Of a stretch of 64,000 nucleotides of DNA, positions 63,003 through 64,000 are shown piece after piece. The stretch comes from Herbiconiux sp. VKM Ac-1786 (GTDB lineage Bacteria > Actinomycetota > Actinomycetes > Actinomycetales > Microbacteriaceae). The position numbers were made by a program, and so were the translations under genes. The stretch spans positions 1,426,001-1,490,000 of the forward strand of contig NZ_JADKSG010000002.1 in the NCBI RefSeq assembly GCF_015350805.1. Direction: 5' to 3'. How positions within the stretch are numbered: the first letter of the stretch is position 1; every line of letters starts with the position of its first letter. The notes under the pieces are model-generated. The model was given only the letters and a program-made list of their open reading frames with translations. It did no database searches and had not been told where the DNA came from.

Positions 63003-64000
63003 CTAGGGCAGCTCGGCCGCCGGCGCGCCCGGCGCCGCCACGAACACGGTGCCCGAGCCACCGAACGCCAGCGCCCCCTCGTCGGGCGTCGCGAAGAACG
63101 CCTCGCCGCGCGAGACCCGGTGCGTGCCCGACGCTCCCGTCACGGTCACCGCCCCCGCCGTGCAGATGCCGATGGCCGCGCCGAGCGGCGTGAAGCCCAC
63201 GGTGGGCGCCGCGAACGGTCGGTCGATGCCGACCTCGACCTGCGCCAGCACGAAGTCGGGCACGCCCGGCGTGAACACCGACAGCCCGGGCACCGGCTGC
63301 GTCGGCACCAGGTAGGGCACCGGCAGCGCGTCGAAGTCGAGCACCTCGAGCAGCTCGGCCACGTCGACGTGCTTGGGCGTCAGCCCGCCGCGCAGCACGT
63401 TGTCGCTCGCCGCCATCAGCTCGACGCCGAGCCCCGAGAGGTAGGCGTGGATGTTGCCGGCCGGCAGGTACAGCGCCTGCCCCTTGGCGAGCGTCACCCG
63501 GTTCAGCAGCAGCGAGATGACGATGCCGGGGTCGCCCGGGTACTCCTCGTTCAGCCGCACGACGGTCTCGAGCGACGGCGTGTACGGGTCGGTGAGGTGG
63601 GCGTGCGCCGGGTGCAGCGCCTTCTCGGCGGTGCGCACGAGGTGCCCGACGAGCGCCGGCACCTCCTCGGCGCCGCTCAGCAGGTAGGACACGACCGAGC
63701 GCAGGATGTCGGCGTCGCTCTCGAACGCCGTCGGCGAGTCCTCGAGCAGGTGCACGATCGGGCCGTAGAGCTCCCAGCGCGGCGCGGTCTGCGAGCCGTC
63801 GATCATGACGAGCAGGTCGACGATCTGGCGCACCTCGTACAGGGGGCGGAAGCCGCAGAGCGCCTCGTACCGCTCGCTCAGCGCGACGATGAGCTCGGGC
63901 TTGTGCAGCTCGTCCTTGTAGTTGCGCGCCGGGTCGTCCAGCGGGATCCCGGCCGCGTTCTCGCGGGCGAAACCCTCGCGGGCGCGCTCCAGCGTCGGGT
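63003..64000 (-). CDS. manA: mannose-6-phosphate isomerase, 5' end beyond the window
   Basis: The last 332 or so residues of a class I phosphomannose isomerase, which links fructose 6-phosphate to mannose 6-phosphate for GDP-mannose and glycan synthesis. NYKDELHKPELIVALSERYEALCGFRP near the window edge is the family's metal/active-site region; LLNRVTLAKGQALYLPAGNIHAYLSGLGVELMAASDNVLRGGLTPKHVDVAELLEVLDF is the catalytic cupin. The reading frame is open to base 64000, so the N terminus lies outside. It is convergent with the GlxA regulator and sits with the envelope GT2 gene. Confidence 0.92.
   Translation of the reverse strand, partial: PTLERAREGFARENAAGIPLDDPARNYKDELHKPELIVALSERYEALCGFRPLYEVRQIVDLLVMIDGSQTAPRWELYGPIVHLLEDSPTAFESDADILRSVVSYLLSGAEEVPALVGHLVRTAEKALHPAHAHLTDPYTPSLETVVRLNEEYPGDPGIVISLLLNRVTLAKGQALYLPAGNIHAYLSGLGVELMAASDNVLRGGLTPKHVDVAELLEVLDFDALPVPYLVPTQPVPGLSVFTPGVPDFVLAQVEVGIDRPFAAPTVGFTPLGAAIGICTAGAVTVTGASGTHRVSRGEAFFATPDEGALAFGGSGTVFVAAPGAPAAELP

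Overview
The window is chromosomal DNA of a high-G+C actinobacterium, most likely a member of the Microbacteriaceae (Micrococcales). The evidence is the near-exclusive use of GC-ending codons, two WhiB proteins, MtrAB-LpqB, PdtaS, many leaderless start sites behind TANNNT -10 boxes, and gene order shared with other actinobacteria: whiB1-pdtaS, an Rv3235-like gene-secA-hpf-comF-lpqB-mtrB-mtrA, the DUF58/MoxR/SpoIIM/RDD block, and DUF3499-metallopeptidase-like-DUF5719-GT2-whiB2-manA. I see no insertion sequence, prophage, integrase, rRNA operon or CRISPR array. The only tRNA is tRNA-Lys(CTT). The window is ordinary core genome with several unusual regulatory layouts.

Layout. 1-2,900: small proteins and a divergent MFS exporter/MarR pair with a clear operator. 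2,900-7,550: serA, leuB, ilvE and a fumarylacetoacetase-family hydrolase, all on the minus strand. 7,600-8,900: small membrane proteins. 8,900-15,600: a sugar-uptake locus (binding lipoprotein, two permeases, a debranching-type glycoside hydrolase) facing its LacI regulator across a textbook promoter/operator. 15,700-20,850: ilvD-ilvB-ilvN-ilvC. 20,870-23,210: trehalose synthesis genes otsA-otsB with GTGA overlap. 23,300-25,750: small membrane proteins and an MscS channel. 25,800-32,440: a solitary G6PDH-like enzyme, a 952-residue LuxR regulator, tRNA-Lys, a septum-formation-type lipoprotein, a Bcp peroxiredoxin and a membrane protein.

32,600-45,000: whiB1, pdtaS, the Rv3235-like gene, secA, hpf, comF, lpqB, mtrB and mtrA. 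These serve redox/NO sensing, export, ribosome hibernation and cell-envelope signalling. 45,100-52,670: a membrane/envelope cluster (GDPD-type membrane protein, DUF4129, DUF4350, MoxR, DUF58, SpoIIM, RDD). It contains two tiny ORFs that bridge neighbouring genes by start/stop overlaps. 52,700-54,840: a MerR-controlled membrane operon. 54,835-64,000: DUF3499, a zincin-like protein without its HExxH, DUF5719, a giant GT2 membrane protein, whiB2, a GlxA-type regulator and the 3' part of manA.

The strongest candidates for something undescribed are three. First, a shared palindrome (GAGTAG-N3-CTACTC) lies about 40 bases upstream of both the giant LuxR gene and the septum-formation lipoprotein gene, with a third copy behind luxR and three 22-bp direct repeats nearby; this suggests a small dedicated regulon. 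Second, the MoxR/DUF58 operon carries the mini-ORF relays. Third, a run of genes has the -10 box placed exactly so that the first transcribed base is the start codon.
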